Assembly: GCA_017615125.1 (NCBI GenBank)
Contig: JAGAAS010000038.1
Coordinates: forward strand, 1-53,817
DNA from: Bacteroidaceae bacterium
Lineage (GTDB): Bacteria; Bacteroidota; Bacteroidia; Bacteroidales; Bacteroidaceae
Reading direction: 5' to 3'
DNA: 53,817 nucleotides
Shown: positions 8,544-17,641 of the stretch, piece by piece
Layout of the letters: each line of letters begins with the position of its first letter
Position numbering within the stretch: the stretch's first letter is position 1
Translations under genes and position numbers: made by a program
Notes under the pieces: generated by a model
Database searches by the model: none
What the model was told of the DNA's origin: nothing
What the model saw: the letters and a program-made list of their open reading frames with translations, nothing else

Positions 8544-10415
8544 ATGAAGAAATATTCTTTCAACATATGCCTATTTCTGTTAATGACAGGCAGCATACTG
8601 CCCTTATCTGCGCAGGAAGAAACAAAAGTCATCACCAAAGATACGCTCGGCAACAAATTCACATTAGCTGTCTTTGACCACACTCAAGAGCGCACCCAGC
8701 CTGTGACTGTCAAGATTTGTTTCCGATATGGTTCGCAAGCACGGCAGGCAACTATTCTTCTGAGTGAGGATGCTGCGAGCTACGTTTATGACAACGACAC
8801 CATTATGCTGATGAGGAACAGCATGCCAAACTATTGTCGGACAACTACATGGACTCTCGTCCGCAACTCCTCTCTTCGTCTGTATCAAGAAGGAGTTCTC
8901 TTGGGAACAGTAAAAGAGGAAACTCTGAAAGAAGATGTTCATTACGGATTCTATATCACAGGCTCTCCTGATAGAGTTTCCAAATTCGACGGTAGCATTA
9001 TCAGCCTTGATGACGCCATCACTCCGACAGAAGAAATTCCCGGAGGAGACAAAGGAACGGCACTCATCAACCATTCTGACAAGTTGAAGAATCTGGCTCC
9101 CGACCCTTGCTGTAACTATGGGCTTATCAGCAGTTTGCCAAGTGTTTACACGACAGCAAATGCCGCCTTCCGTGCAGCGTCCTCTGTCATCAGCACGACA
9201 GAAGCCTTTTCGGGACATTCAGCCATTCTTTGCGAAGATGGTGCAGAGGATGGAGAAATCGTCTTGTCCCAAAACATCGCCTTCGCCTCAGGAACGCCCT
9301 ACCTGATTCGCTTTATGGCACGTTCCGATGGTTATCGGGCACGTTTGTTGATTGAAGGAGAGAACAACTGGCTCGATATCCCCGACACCGATGACAAATG
9401 GACATTGATGGAGTGCGTCTTCACGCCAGTTTCTTCACGGACTAAACTCTCCTTGAAACACATTAGCAGCGAAACAGGAGCTTCTCTTATTCTTGACGAC
9501 TGGGAAGTTTACGCTGCATTGAGCGCGACTTCGAAAGTAGGCGCCAACACGTATGTATCTGGCGTTCAGCTCTCAACAGGCCAGAAGTGGGTTCCTGCTC
9601 ACGAAGTCGAGGCTCACTGGGTGGGATTCCGGAATAGTTCTACGCAATGCGCCACAATTGATACCGCTTTGGTAAAAGTTACGGGACTTACATCTCTTAC
9701 CCTACCCGTGAAGGGCTCTGCTCTCTATGCACTCGCTTTTCCTGGAGCTTTGAACGGAATGCAAGTAACGGGCACATACGATATGGCTTCGCACAACAAC
9801 GAGCAACTTATCAACGGTATCGATTACTTGTTGCAACGCTATGACTATCCCCGATTCGAGTTCATTGAACCGACTGAAGAAGATTCATCGCCTGCCCGTA
9901 TCTCTGCAGGATGCTATATTGTCCAATTCGTAGATAACCTTGAGGGTACAAACGTCACATTGAACTTTGCTTCCATAAATAAGGAGGCTTTTACGATGCT
10001 GGACACGAGCAGTGATTACTCCTTCGTAGGCAATCCTGTCTTTAATAAATACACGCCAGACGGCAAATTTCTTCGCTTCAATCCTCAGAAAAACCAGTTC
10101 GAACTGACACGCGATGAAGAATTAAATCCGTTTGAAGCATACATAGCCACAACAGCTTCGGCTCCAGTTGCTACAATTAGTACTGGCTACGACACACACA
10201 TCAAACAATTACAAACTCCAGACGGAGGACGTTTGGGTATCTCCCTCTCTCGCGGAAGCGTTACCTTGCGTGCTACGACAGATACAAACATCCAGATAAT
10301 CAATCTAACAGGCCAACAAATATGTCATCTGAACCTACTGGCAGGAGTTCCTACGACTATTTCCCTTCCAACAGGTTTCTATTTGATAGGTCAATCAAAA
10401 GTGTTTATTCAATAA
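8544..10415 (+). CDS. Secreted protein with jelly-roll-like domain and type IX-like C-terminal tail
   Basis: A 623-residue protein with a signal peptide (MKKYSFNICLFLLMTGS, cleavage near LSAQ). The N-terminal 150 residues are beta-rich and unassigned. Residues of about 180-335 (NLAPDPCCNYG through ASLILDDWEVY) resemble a carbohydrate-binding or galactose-binding jelly roll. The C-terminus includes IQIINLTGQQICHL and LPTGFYLIG with a lysine-containing end, typical of Por-type sorting domains. No enzyme motif was found. It may act with the adjacent HExxH lipoprotein at the surface, but this is inferred only from proximity. Confidence 0.6.
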   Translation: MKKYSFNICLFLLMTGSILPLSAQEETKVITKDTLGNKFTLAVFDHTQERTQPVTVKICFRYGSQARQATILLSEDAASYVYDNDTIMLMRNSMPNYCRTTTWTLVRNSSLRLYQEGVLLGTVKEETLKEDVHYGFYITGSPDRVSKFDGSIISLDDAITPTEEIPGGDKGTALINHSDKLKNLAPDPCCNYGLISSLPSVYTTANAAFRAASSVISTTEAFSGHSAILCEDGAEDGEIVLSQNIAFASGTPYLIRFMARSDGYRARLLIEGENNWLDIPDTDDKWTLMECVFTPVSSRTKLSLKHISSETGASLILDDWEVYAALSATSKVGANTYVSGVQLSTGQKWVPAHEVEAHWVGFRNSSTQCATIDTALVKVTGLTSLTLPVKGSALYALAFPGALNGMQVTGTYDMASHNNEQLINGIDYLLQRYDYPRFEFIEPTEEDSSPARISAGCYIVQFVDNLEGTNVTLNFASINKEAFTMLDTSSDYSFVGNPVFNKYTPDGKFLRFNPQKNQFELTRDEELNPFEAYIATTASAPVATISTGYDTHIKQLQTPDGGRLGISLSRGSVTLRATTDTNIQIINLTGQQICHLNLLAGVPTTISLPTGFYLIGQSKVFIQ

Positions 10416-10449
10416 TTCCATACTTTCCTTGAAGCAATCTTTCCCGCGT

Positions 10450-12519
10450 ATGAAAAAACATACAAAACTAATCACAGGTCTGTCATTCGCCATTCTTGTT
10501 TGGGCGCTTCTTATTCTCTTCGAGCACACGCTGCTCTTCCGTGCACAAGAATTATCCCTTTGGCTCCCAACGAAAATCTGGTTTGACGGATGCATGGCTG
10601 TTCCTGCTGGTTTTCTGACGTACATTGCAGAATTCTTTAATCAACTTCTTTATTATCCTTGGCTTGGCGCATTATTGTTAGTGCTTCTGTGGATAGCTGT
10701 TTATGCCTTGACATTACGCATCTTTACGATTCCCTCCAAATGGACAGCCATAGGCCTCATCCCATCCGCCTTGCTTGTGGCTTGTGCGATGGAGGTGGGT
10801 TACTGGATTTTCCAAATCAAAACTCCTGCCTATCTCTTCCATGCGACTTTGGGATTCCTGTTTACCCTTCTTGCTGTTCGTGGCTGGCAACTTCTTAGTA
10901 AAAACAGGAAACAAGTTGAAGTACCCAAGAAAGGTCTCCATTTCATTCTACAGGTAGTATATATCTGCGTTTTGTTTGCTTTTGGCTACCCTCTTTTTGG
11001 CTTTTACGCTCTGTTAGCTGGTGCCACTATATTAGCTTTAGCTATTACCGACAACCCGAAAACTGGTATTGTCACAGCATTAGCTTGCCTTGTAGGTATC
11101 ATCGTGACGCCTGCCATTTACTACTTCTCCTACACCTCTGTACGCAAGCCTTTGATGTATACTGCTGGCATGCCTGCCTTCGAATTCATTACAAAGCATA
11201 TCCGCTTTTGGATTCCATATATTCTTCTATATCTCAGCCCGATAGTCCTTGCTTTCTTCTTTCGTAAGCCCGAAAAAGAACAAGACGGGATTCTTCCTTC
11301 TTCCACAAAAGGGAAAGCGAAAGCGAAACGCAACCTCAAGCCGTGCATCTACAACAGTTCCATCCTACTTATCCTAGCTGTTTTCGTTGCCTTATTCTGG
11401 TACAAAGACTATAACTTCCATACAGAATTGAAGGTTGAGGCAGCTATGGATTGTACTAATTATAAAGAGGTATTACGCCTTATCAAAAAGCAGAATGCCC
11501 ATATGGCGAAAGCTGTTCCCCACTTTATCAAACCAACGAAAAAAGCAAACGACGCCATCATTGAGCTGAAGAACGATCTTGCAAAGGGAACCATTACACA
11601 AGAAGAATACGACGAGTTGGAAAAGCCTTATCAAAAGCAACTCGACAAGATTCATCATAAGACAGAGCCTACTCGATTACTCGTCCTTGCCAAAAATCTG
11701 GCGCTTCTCAAACTCGGAAGAGCCGGAGACGAGATGTTCCGCTATCTTGACGGAGGAGCAAAGCCTAACACGCCTTTAGACATCCGCATGATGCAAGTAG
11801 GAGGAAAAATGTTATACTATAACTATGCCCGATTCAACTTCTGCTATCGCTGGTGTCTCGAAGATGGTGTGGAATATGGATGGAAAGCCGAATACCTCAA
11901 GTATATGACAAAGACCTCCATCATGCAAGGCGACTACGATGCCGCTCACAAATACATCAACACGCTCAGTAAAACCATCTTCCACAGGAAATGGGCCAAG
12001 AAGTATCAAGCTCTTGCCGATAATCCGAAGCTCATTCCAAACGACAAAGAGTTTGCATCCATTCTGCCGCTCTATTGCTATACCGATCAGCTTGATGGTG
12101 ACAACTCTCTTGTAGAGATTTATCTTCTCAATTATTTTTCTCATTCCTTTGCAGAAAACACCACTCCTCTATTTGATGAAATGGGGCTGATGTGTGCCTT
12201 AACCCTAAAAGACATTCCCACTTTCTGGCAAAACTTCTTCCGTTATGCCAACAGCCATCGTACCGATCGTATGCCCACGCATTACCAGGAAGCAGCCCTC
12301 TTGTTTGGCAACCTTGAGCCAGGCAATGTCGATATCAGCAAAATGCCTTTCGACAAATCCGTTCAAGTGAAGTTCAAAGCATTCATGGAGTATGCTCGGA
12401 AATATGCCGTATCGGAAAACATAGAAAGGAACCCGGAAATCAAGAAAATCTTCTATGATAGTTTCGGCGACACCTACTACTATTTCTATTTCTTCATCCG
12501 AGATGTAAAGTCCTATTGA
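10450..12519 (+). CDS. Polytopic membrane protein, DUF6057-like
   Basis: A 689-residue protein starting at the ATG at 10450; an in-frame TTG at 10429 is less likely. The first roughly 325 residues hold about nine or ten hydrophobic segments (for example LITGLSFAILVWALLILF and LLILAVFVALFWY), with a short basic loop KGKAKAKRNLK. The remaining 360 residues are soluble, helical and TPR-like. The architecture and opening motif match my memory of the Bacteroidetes DUF6057 family, whose function is not known. It lies 31 bp upstream of the CxxCH propeller lipoprotein, so the two may work together. Confidence 0.6.
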   Translation: MKKHTKLITGLSFAILVWALLILFEHTLLFRAQELSLWLPTKIWFDGCMAVPAGFLTYIAEFFNQLLYYPWLGALLLVLLWIAVYALTLRIFTIPSKWTAIGLIPSALLVACAMEVGYWIFQIKTPAYLFHATLGFLFTLLAVRGWQLLSKNRKQVEVPKKGLHFILQVVYICVLFAFGYPLFGFYALLAGATILALAITDNPKTGIVTALACLVGIIVTPAIYYFSYTSVRKPLMYTAGMPAFEFITKHIRFWIPYILLYLSPIVLAFFFRKPEKEQDGILPSSTKGKAKAKRNLKPCIYNSSILLILAVFVALFWYKDYNFHTELKVEAAMDCTNYKEVLRLIKKQNAHMAKAVPHFIKPTKKANDAIIELKNDLAKGTITQEEYDELEKPYQKQLDKIHHKTEPTRLLVLAKNLALLKLGRAGDEMFRYLDGGAKPNTPLDIRMMQVGGKMLYYNYARFNFCYRWCLEDGVEYGWKAEYLKYMTKTSIMQGDYDAAHKYINTLSKTIFHRKWAKKYQALADNPKLIPNDKEFASILPLYCYTDQLDGDNSLVEIYLLNYFSHSFAENTTPLFDEMGLMCALTLKDIPTFWQNFFRYANSHRTDRMPTHYQEAALLFGNLEPGNVDISKMPFDKSVQVKFKAFMEYARKYAVSENIERNPEIKKIFYDSFGDTYYYFYFFIRDVKSY

Positions 12520-12550
12520 TGTAGTCCCATTATAAAGCACAGAAATCATC

Positions 12551-14044
12551 ATGAAACATTTCAGATACATTCCCGTCGTTTTTGCATGCCTGCTTTTCGG
12601 TTGTACAGCACAGATTCCAAATGAATTTACTGCTGTGGAAGAGAAACCATCCATCTGTCCCGACTATACCGATCTGATTATCCCGCCTAACATTGCTCCG
12701 CTTCCTTTTGCCTACCAGATTCCCGATGCAAAAAGTGCTGTCACCATATATAAATATGGAGAGGAATCCATCATAGTCAAAGGGCTTAAAGCCAAACCTG
12801 ACATAAAAAAGTGGCACAAAATGCTGGAGTCAGCTAAAGGCAAAAATATCAATGTGATATCGTACGTTAAGACAGACAAATGGTATCGCTATAAAGAATA
12901 CTTCCTTCACGTAGCAGAAGAGCCCGTTGATCCCTATATTAGTTACCGACTGATTGCCCCTTCATACGTTACCTACGAGGATCTTACTATCAACCAACGT
13001 TGCCTTGAGAATTTCGACGAGAGCGTTATCTTCTGCAATATGCTTGTCGGCACCGAAAACAGCGGACAATGCATCAATTGCCATTCGTGCCGCAACAACA
13101 ATCCCGACAGCCTCCAGTTCCACGCCCGTCAATACAAGGGCGGTACGGTTATGTCCTTCAACGGAGACATCCGAAAAATCAATCTCAAGACCGACAGTAC
13201 CCTCTCGGCAGGAGTTTATCCCGCTTGGCATCCTACACATCATTACATCGCATACTCTGTGAACAACACAGGGCAGTCGTTCCACACGCTTGACAATGAA
13301 AAGATTGAAGTTCAGGATATTGCCAGCGATCTTATCCTCTACGACATAGACCTCAACGAGGTAACAACTGTTGAGAATGACACTCTTGAGTGGGAATGCT
13401 TCCCCTGCTGGTCTCCCGACGGCAAATACCTCTACTTTGTGTCAGCTCACTTTGAGGTTCAGGACTACAGCATCCGCGAGCGGGAAATCATTGACAGATA
13501 CCAGGAGTTCAAATACAACCTCTACCGCAAGCCTTTCGATCCCGAGACAAAGCATTTCGGTCCGAAAGAATTGGTCTATGATGCCTCGTCTGTAGGAAAG
13601 AGCATCACCCTGCCGCGCGTCAGTCCCGACGGAAGATATCTGCTAGCAACGATTGGAGACTACGGCGTTTTCCACATCTGGCACCGCAGCGCCGACCTGA
13701 TGCTTTTCGACTTGGAAAGCGGTACTTCTCGGCTGTTGCGCGAGTCAAACAGCAACGACACAGAGAGTTTCCACAACTGGAGCACAAACGGGCGATGGAT
13801 CATCTTCAGCTCACGGCGTGACGACGGTTCATTCACACGACTTTACCTCACCTATTTCGATAAGCGAGGACGAGCCCGCAAGCCCTTCGTCATCCCGCAG
13901 AAAGACCCTGATTTCTACCTCAATTTCTATCGTTCATACAACATTCCCGAATTCATGACAGGCCCGGTAACTATCACGCCACACGAAATAGCCAAATGCT
14001 TGAATGGCGACGTCACAGGAGCCGTCTACCACGAAGCCTACTGA
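12551..14044 (+). CDS. TolB/PD40-type propeller lipoprotein with a CxxCH haem motif
   Basis: A 497-residue lipoprotein with a lipobox ending at C18 (LLFGC). Residues 174-178 are CINCH, the c-type cytochrome haem-attachment motif, and C180 follows it. The region after about residue 210 contains WD40-like propeller repeats of the PD40 type: YPAWHPTHHYIAYS, PCWSPDGKYLYFVS, PRVSPDGRYLLATI and HNWSTNGRWIIFSS. If haem is attached, the protein would be a periplasmic or outer-membrane mono-haem protein. The motif might instead bind metal or form disulfides. It is the last gene of the 7223-14044 unit, directly before a strong terminator. Confidence 0.65.
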   Translation: MKHFRYIPVVFACLLFGCTAQIPNEFTAVEEKPSICPDYTDLIIPPNIAPLPFAYQIPDAKSAVTIYKYGEESIIVKGLKAKPDIKKWHKMLESAKGKNINVISYVKTDKWYRYKEYFLHVAEEPVDPYISYRLIAPSYVTYEDLTINQRCLENFDESVIFCNMLVGTENSGQCINCHSCRNNNPDSLQFHARQYKGGTVMSFNGDIRKINLKTDSTLSAGVYPAWHPTHHYIAYSVNNTGQSFHTLDNEKIEVQDIASDLILYDIDLNEVTTVENDTLEWECFPCWSPDGKYLYFVSAHFEVQDYSIREREIIDRYQEFKYNLYRKPFDPETKHFGPKELVYDASSVGKSITLPRVSPDGRYLLATIGDYGVFHIWHRSADLMLFDLESGTSRLLRESNSNDTESFHNWSTNGRWIIFSSRRDDGSFTRLYLTYFDKRGRARKPFVIPQKDPDFYLNFYRSYNIPEFMTGPVTITPHEIAKCLNGDVTGAVYHEAY

Positions 14045-14050
14045 TAACGA

Positions 14051-14090
14051 GCGAGCCTCTTCCCAACTTCGAGAAGAGGCTCGCATTTTT
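14051..14090 (+). terminator. Strong Rho-independent terminator
   Basis: GCGAGCCTCTTC (14051-14062) and GAAGAGGCTCGC (14073-14084) form a perfect 12-bp stem followed by ATTTTT. It begins 7 bp after the stop at 14044. Confidence 0.9.
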
Positions 14091-14104
14091 AAAGGAAAAG
14101 AATC

Positions 14105-14207
14105 GTGTAGTAAATGTGTAGTAATCGTGTAGTAAATATGGGGGAAATAAAGTGAAAATCAATTATCCTTCAGCAATATACGAAAGAAACCGTGTAGTGT
14201 GTAGTAA
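14105..14207. repeat. Four scattered copies of GTGTAGTAA
   Basis: Exact GTGTAGTAA copies lie at 14105-14113, 14116-14124, 14127-14135 and 14199-14207, with a partial copy at 14192-14198. GTGTAG words also occur at 51376-51465 in another non-coding gap. They may be remnants of a repeated intergenic sequence. No function is visible. Confidence 0.6.
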
Positions 14208-14290
14208 ATATCTGAAAAACTGATTTTGCCTGCCTCTATAATCAAGCTCTTTACCTTTATAGAACGTGTGCAAACAGGGAGGAAAAAATA

Positions 14291-14360
14291 GTTAAACTCC
14301 AGCGTGCTAGAGTTTAACTCTAACGCGACGAAGTTTAACTCTAACGAGCGAAAGTTAAAC
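14291..14360. repeat. Three tandem 21-bp GTTTAACTC repeats plus a half unit
   Basis: Units run 14291-14311, 14312-14332 and 14333-14353, closed by GTTAAAC (14354-14360). Units begin GTTAAACTC or GTTTAACTC. TAGAGTTTAACTCTA (14308-14322) is a perfect odd palindrome. The same 21-bp layout recurs at 45839-45908. The array lies about 230 bp upstream of the promoter of the FAS1/SusCD block. Confidence 0.85.
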
Positions 14361-14365
14361 ATTAA

Positions 14366-14425
14366 TTTTTCCCTTCTTCATACGGCGAGATTCTTTCTTC
14401 ATATCGCGCGCTGAAGAAAGAAAAA
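14366..14425. repeat. Dispersed CATACGGCG hairpin element, copy 2
   Basis: The copy contains TTCATACGGCGAGATTC, immediately followed by a perfect 11-bp stem: TTCTTTCTTCA (14391-14401) with TGAAGAAAGAA (14412-14422) around a variant loop tatcgcgcgc. It belongs to the same family as 7043, 27046 and 44464. Confidence 0.8.
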
Positions 14426-14592
14426 TCCGAGGTTGTTTTTCATCTGCCGAAGAAGCCTTTCCTCCCCCACTTCAGCACAAGAAAAAAGTCGCCTTTTCCC
14501 TTTCTTCATCTTCTTTCCGACGTCACAATAATGCCGTTTTTTTGCCTGCATCACCTTGCGGTGAAAAATATTTTCCACAAAAGGACATTTTT

Positions 14593-14635
14593 TTTGTTAA
14601 AAAAATTTTCGGAATCTTATTTTTGTTTATATTTG
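14593..14635 (+). promoter_or_regulatory. Bacteroidetes-type promoter of the FAS1/SusCD block
   Basis: TTTG at 14593-14596 is 21 nt upstream of TATTTTTG (14618-14625). A second -7 word, TATATTTG, overlaps downstream at 14628-14635. The ATG lies at 14717, leaving a leader of about 75 nt. The 14045-14716 gap otherwise holds the terminator and repeats listed separately, and no gene. Confidence 0.65.
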
Positions 14636-14716
14636 CACCTTGTAATATCCAATGCTAATGCCGTAGGCCTGCCTATAAGACCTTAGTTTGAACAAATATT
14701 AACCTAAAATAACAGT

Positions 14717-17629
14717 ATGAGTACCTGGAAACATCATGGTAACACGCGCGCCCTCTCATGGGTTGCGAGCCTGCTGCTTTTGTGTGTTGCTGCGCAGTCA
14801 TGTAAAGATGAGTATTTTTACGATGACGTAGAACCCGACTGGTTGGGCGCCAGCATCTACAACTATCTTGAAGAGCAAGGCAATTTCACTCTTTTCCTAA
14901 AAGTCATCGACGACCTCAACTACACCGAAGTCCTCTCGAAGACAGGTAGCAAAACGCTGTTTGCAGCCAACGATGAAGCCTTCCTCAAAGGCATCAAGGA
15001 TTCGTGGGGCCTCGACAGCTACGAACAGCTTTCTTCGGCTCAGAAGAAAATCATCCTCTACAACAGCATGCTTGACAATGCCTACTTGCTGGAGATGATG
15101 TCTTCGACAGCTGCATCGAGCGTATCATCCGACCCCGTCGAAGGACGATGCCTGCGTCAGGTCACCTCCGCTAACATCGTCGACTCCATCGGCTACTTCT
15201 ACGAGGAAGACCTGCCCAAGAACAACCAGTTCTGGGACGGCTTCCGCGAGAAAGGCATCCGCCTCGCCACCGACGGGACAAGCACCATGATGGTCCACTT
15301 CCTCGACGAGCAGCTCTACCAGAACAACATCAAGACTTCTGACCTGGAAGTGCTCTTCAACCACAGGTATGAAGGGATCACCTCCAACGATGCTTTCATC
15401 TTCGACAAGAAAGTCATCGATCAGAACGTCACCTGCAAGAACGGTTACGTGCACCAGCTTGATGGTCTTCTCATTCCGCCGTCGAACATGGCCGAAGAGA
15501 TTCGCCGCAATCCTAAGACACAGCTGTTCAGCAGACTGCTCGACCGTTTCTCCGCACCTGTCAAGAACCAGGAGCTGACCGATGATTACAACCGTCTCTT
15601 CCATTACGGCGACGACGCCTCTGCCGAAACCGTCTATGAGAAACGTTACTTCACGTCAGGAAGCAACCGAGGCTCAAGCAACTCAAGCTTCACCACGTTC
15701 ACCGATGAGAACGGTACGACGCAGAGCACCAAGGGTTCTCTTCTCTACGACCCGGGATGGAACAACTACAAGTCGGGAACGTCAGCCACCTCTTCTGCCG
15801 AGAACGATATGGGAGCCATGTTCATCCCCAACGATGCCACGCTGGAGATGTACTTCGAGAACGGAAAGGGTAAGGCCCTCATCGAGCGCTATGGAACGCC
15901 GGGCAAGTCTCTGGAAGAGAATATGGACTCCATTCCTCTTGACGTTGTTCAGGCTCTCGTCCGCAACGTCATGAAGACCTCCTTCAACAGCACCGTTCCC
16001 AGCAAGTTCGAGAGCATCATGAACGATGCACGCGAGAGCATGCACGTCTATGAAAAGGACATCGACGAAGTGATGATTTGCAACAACGGTGCCGTTTACG
16101 TCATGAACGAGGTTTACAGCCCCGCCCGTTACGTAGCCGTCATCGCTCCTGTCATGCTGAGCGAAAACACGCGCATCGCCTACTGGGCTATCAACCAGTA
16201 CGAATACGACAAGTACCTCCTTGCAATGGACAGCCGTTTCAGCTTCGTTGTTCCTACCGACGATTACTTCTGGTACTACGATGTTCCCACCCTCAAGAAC
16301 GCATCCACAGCTAATCCTCCCAGCCTTTACATCTTCCGATACAACGAGAAGGCCAAGACAGAGAAAGCAAAGGTTTATGCCGAGGAATGGCATTACGACC
16401 CCGTCACACGCGAACGGCTCGACAGCGTGGGCACACTTACCACCGAAGGAACCATCAAGAACCTCCTGCAGCAGATGATGGAATATTATATAGTAGTAGG
16501 AGACTTCCAGGATGGCAACAAGTACCACATGGCTAAGGGCTACGGAACCATCAAGGTTGAGACTGGCTCTCAGATTGACAGCAACGAAAAGCCTGTGGTT
16601 GAAAAGCTCTACGGAGGTTACGAAGTTCAGGAAGAAACAGGTGGACTCGTTCCCAGCAACATTTACCTTCAGGAGAACGGTAACACCTACTTCATCGACG
16701 GCATGATCATGCCACCGACGCAGTCCGTATACAAAGTTCTCAGCACGAATCCCGAATTCTCCGAATACTTCGCGATGGCGGGAACACCCTCCGAGGTAGC
16801 AGAGCTCCTCTCCGCAAAGAATGAAAAGGGAGAAGCTATCACAGACAGCCTTGCCCGATTCTTCACCTTCTGGGATATGGGAGGTATTGACTACAACATT
16901 CGTACCTTCAACACCTACCACTACACCGTCTATGTTCCTACCAACGACGCTATGGAGGAGGCACATCAGAATGGACTCCCCTACTGGGAAGACATTGAAG
17001 ACGACACGGAAGCTGTTAACAATGCGAAGGATGAAATCAACGACAACACAGTCGCTATCGGAGAGCTGCAGAACGACATTCTGCTGCTGAAGGCTAACGG
17101 AGCCTCACAGATAGAGATCGATGCCAAACAGGCAGAAGTCGATGCTCTCCTTGCAAAGAACGAAGAACTGGAAGAATACATCGCTGAGCTGACTGAAAGC
17201 ATCCGCAAGCGCACAATGCTCATTACCGACTTCGTTAAATACCACATCCAAGATAATTCAGTCTATGTCGACAACAAGCCGCACATGTTGATTGAAGGCG
17301 ACAAGACCTATTATCAGGTTAACTACGAAACAGCTACTCTCGACACCCAGACCAAGCGATTCAGCAAGGTCACCGTTGAGACAAAGGCAGGACCTTACGA
17401 CGGCAACACCATCTCCGTCAAGGGCGACATCGACGAAATCGACAACACCTGCTTTGTTGTGAACACGCCTGGTACGGAAGGCACGATGTTCAACATCATG
17501 ACTCGTGACCTCGAATTCTCGGGCAGAACTATCGAAACCTCTTCATTTGCCGTTGTTCATCAGATTGATGGCTACCTCGTAAACAGCCGTATTTTCAAGA
17601 ATGGCAAGTTCACAACCGAAAACGAATAA
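14717..17629 (+). CDS. FAS1 (fasciclin) domain lipoprotein with internal coiled coil
   Basis: A 970-residue lipoprotein with a lipobox ending at C29 (AAQSC). Several fasciclin-like domains are visible: the first at about residues 48-245 (KTLFAANDEAFL, then YVHQLDGLLIPP) and later ones with FIPNDATLEMY, VYVPTNDAMEE and VVHQIDGYLV. FAS1 domains typically mediate adhesion or ligand binding outside the cell. Residues of about 764-833 are strongly heptad-like (IGELQNDILLLKANG, ALLAKNEELEEYIAELTES) and appear inserted within the last FAS1 domain. It is the first gene of the block, 12 bp before susC. It probably forms a surface-exposed accessory of the SusCD complex, which is inferred from context. 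Confidence 0.8.
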   Translation: MSTWKHHGNTRALSWVASLLLLCVAAQSCKDEYFYDDVEPDWLGASIYNYLEEQGNFTLFLKVIDDLNYTEVLSKTGSKTLFAANDEAFLKGIKDSWGLDSYEQLSSAQKKIILYNSMLDNAYLLEMMSSTAASSVSSDPVEGRCLRQVTSANIVDSIGYFYEEDLPKNNQFWDGFREKGIRLATDGTSTMMVHFLDEQLYQNNIKTSDLEVLFNHRYEGITSNDAFIFDKKVIDQNVTCKNGYVHQLDGLLIPPSNMAEEIRRNPKTQLFSRLLDRFSAPVKNQELTDDYNRLFHYGDDASAETVYEKRYFTSGSNRGSSNSSFTTFTDENGTTQSTKGSLLYDPGWNNYKSGTSATSSAENDMGAMFIPNDATLEMYFENGKGKALIERYGTPGKSLEENMDSIPLDVVQALVRNVMKTSFNSTVPSKFESIMNDARESMHVYEKDIDEVMICNNGAVYVMNEVYSPARYVAVIAPVMLSENTRIAYWAINQYEYDKYLLAMDSRFSFVVPTDDYFWYYDVPTLKNASTANPPSLYIFRYNEKAKTEKAKVYAEEWHYDPVTRERLDSVGTLTTEGTIKNLLQQMMEYYIVVGDFQDGNKYHMAKGYGTIKVETGSQIDSNEKPVVEKLYGGYEVQEETGGLVPSNIYLQENGNTYFIDGMIMPPTQSVYKVLSTNPEFSEYFAMAGTPSEVAELLSAKNEKGEAITDSLARFFTFWDMGGIDYNIRTFNTYHYTVYVPTNDAMEEAHQNGLPYWEDIEDDTEAVNNAKDEINDNTVAIGELQNDILLLKANGASQIEIDAKQAEVDALLAKNEELEEYIAELTESIRKRTMLITDFVKYHIQDNSVYVDNKPHMLIEGDKTYYQVNYETATLDTQTKRFSKVTVETKAGPYDGNTISVKGDIDEIDNTCFVVNTPGTEGTMFNIMTRDLEFSGRTIETSSFAVVHQIDGYLVNSRIFKNGKFTTENE

Positions 17630-17641
17630 AACTCAGGTATT

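Noticed and set aside
15782-16966. Antisense reading frame (394 codons) opposite the first FAS1 gene
   Set aside because: The sense strand has clear lipoprotein and FAS1 motifs. The antisense translation is Val/Leu/Glu-rich without a recognisable domain or start context.
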